From assembly GCA_031276585.1 (NCBI GenBank), contig JAISMT010000187.1:1-6719 (forward strand): a stretch of DNA of 6,719 nucleotides, in the 5' to 3' direction. This stretch comes from Bifidobacteriaceae bacterium (GTDB taxonomy: Bacteria; Actinomycetota; Actinomycetes; Actinomycetales; WQXJ01). Of this stretch, positions 5,949 to 6,719 are shown piece by piece (positions within the stretch are counted from its first letter, which is position 1; every line of letters starts with the position of its first letter). The notes under the pieces were generated by a model. It was not told where the DNA came from, ran no database searches, and worked only from the letters and a program-made list of their open reading frames with translations. The position numbers and the translations under genes are program-made.

Positions 5949-6719
5949 ATGGGCAAATACGTGGAGCTGAAATGGCAGCCCGATGACGCCAGCGGTCTAA
6001 GCCGAAAAGACCGGGCAGCAGGCCGGTATCTAGCGTATGTTCCCAATGAGTTGGGCGACCGGCTACCAGCCCTGAGCAGTGAAGCTCAAACCGCCGCCGA
6101 GAACGCATTGGCGGTCTTAGCGCGGGCCGATGAGCGGATTGGAGCACGTGGCCACTACCTGAACCACCTGCTAATTCGTTCTGAATCCATTTCCTCGTCC
6201 TGGATTGAAGGGAACCGGATCAGTCCCAAAAAACTTGCCATTGCAGAATTGCTGCACCACGGACCGCAACTCGCACTCGACGTAGTTGCCAATGTGCGTG
6301 CCACCGAAGCCGCAATTGCTGAACTGGCTGATCCTAACCGGCCAATAACCACCGCCGATATGGTGAACCTGCAACACGTTATCGAACCCAAACTGGCCAC
6401 AGGGCTACGGCAGGAACAAAACTGGGTAGGCGGCCCCGGCTGGTCCCCGCTCCGGGCAGCGTATGTGCCGCCGCCACAAAGTGAAGTACCGCGTCTAGTA
6501 GCGGATCTAGCTCAATTTGCGACCAACACCCGGGGTAACCCCGTTGTGCGAGCGGCTATAGTCCACGCTCAGTTTGAGGCCATCCATCCGTTCATTGACG
6601 GCAATGGGCGAACCGGGCGCGCTCTGATCCACACCGTGCTTCGCCGCGCCGACGCGATGCGCCACACTTTGCTACCAATTAGCACTGTATTCGCCGGTCA
6701 GGTTGATTCCTATATCGCA
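5949..6719 (+). CDS. Fic family protein, class II, probable AMP-transferase (3' end outside window)
   Basis: The frame stays open to the right edge, giving 257 residues. The N-terminal part resembles the Fic N-terminal domain, with YLAYVPNELGDRLPAL (28-43). The inhibitory motif (S/T)xxxE(G/N) is present as S83-SWI-E87-G88; its place before the Fic core makes this class II, in which Glu87 would block productive ATP binding until relieved. GLRQEQNWVGG and the following YVPPPQSEV (about 172-180) match the flap and target-binding region. The catalytic motif HPFIDGNGRTGR (213-224) is complete, including His213, Asp217, Asn219 and Arg224, so the enzyme should be able to transfer AMP to a protein hydroxyl; targets are unknown. 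The last part, often a winged helix, is cut off. No separate antitoxin gene is seen upstream, as expected for a self-inhibited Fic. It has its own ribosome site and may have its own promoter. Confidence 0.9.
   Translation, partial: MGKYVELKWQPDDASGLSRKDRAAGRYLAYVPNELGDRLPALSSEAQTAAENALAVLARADERIGARGHYLNHLLIRSESISSSWIEGNRISPKKLAIAELLHHGPQLALDVVANVRATEAAIAELADPNRPITTADMVNLQHVIEPKLATGLRQEQNWVGGPGWSPLRAAYVPPPQSEVPRLVADLAQFATNTRGNPVVRAAIVHAQFEAIHPFIDGNGRTGRALIHTVLRRADAMRHTLLPISTVFAGQVDSYIA

Overview
The window looks like a chromosomal or island segment of a mid-G+C Gram-positive actinobacterium. This rests on the type of copper genes, a secreted lipoprotein of a style common in Actinobacteria, use of GTG starts, and mixed codon use with many CTA, TTA and GTA codons. 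A member of or near the Actinomycetaceae would fit, but that is a guess from style and not from any marker gene.

Left part (1-2644, + strand): the C-terminal part of a copper-type P1B ATPase overlaps a second gene by a few bases. That gene encodes a protein combining a heavy-metal-binding (HMA) domain, a DsbD/SafE-like membrane core and a C-terminal cupredoxin-like domain. Together they read as a copper export and handling operon: the ATPase pumps Cu(I), and the fusion protein offers a Cu(I) site at each end of a membrane core.

Middle (2845-4044, - strand): a convergent gene for an uncharacterised lipoprotein of 399 residues, with four cysteines after the lipidated one. Its leader carries a strong Shine-Dalgarno sequence that can be locked in a hairpin and lies too far from the annotated ATG to serve it.

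Intergenic stretch (4045-4566): no convincing intact gene. It holds a possible helix-turn-helix gene remnant on the - strand, then four tandem degenerate 22-bp repeats, a good sigma70-like promoter abutting the last repeat, and a perfect palindrome over its -10 box. This looks like the control region of the next gene.

Right part (4567-6719, + strand): an AAA-type ATPase of the DUF4143 family, with an altered sensor region and no good start codon where the homologous reading begins, then a class II Fic protein (probable AMP-transferase with built-in inhibitory motif) that runs off the window. These two look like accessory genes of the toxin or mobile-gene kind. They are separated by about 150 bp, and the Fic gene has its own ribosome binding site, so they need not form one operon.
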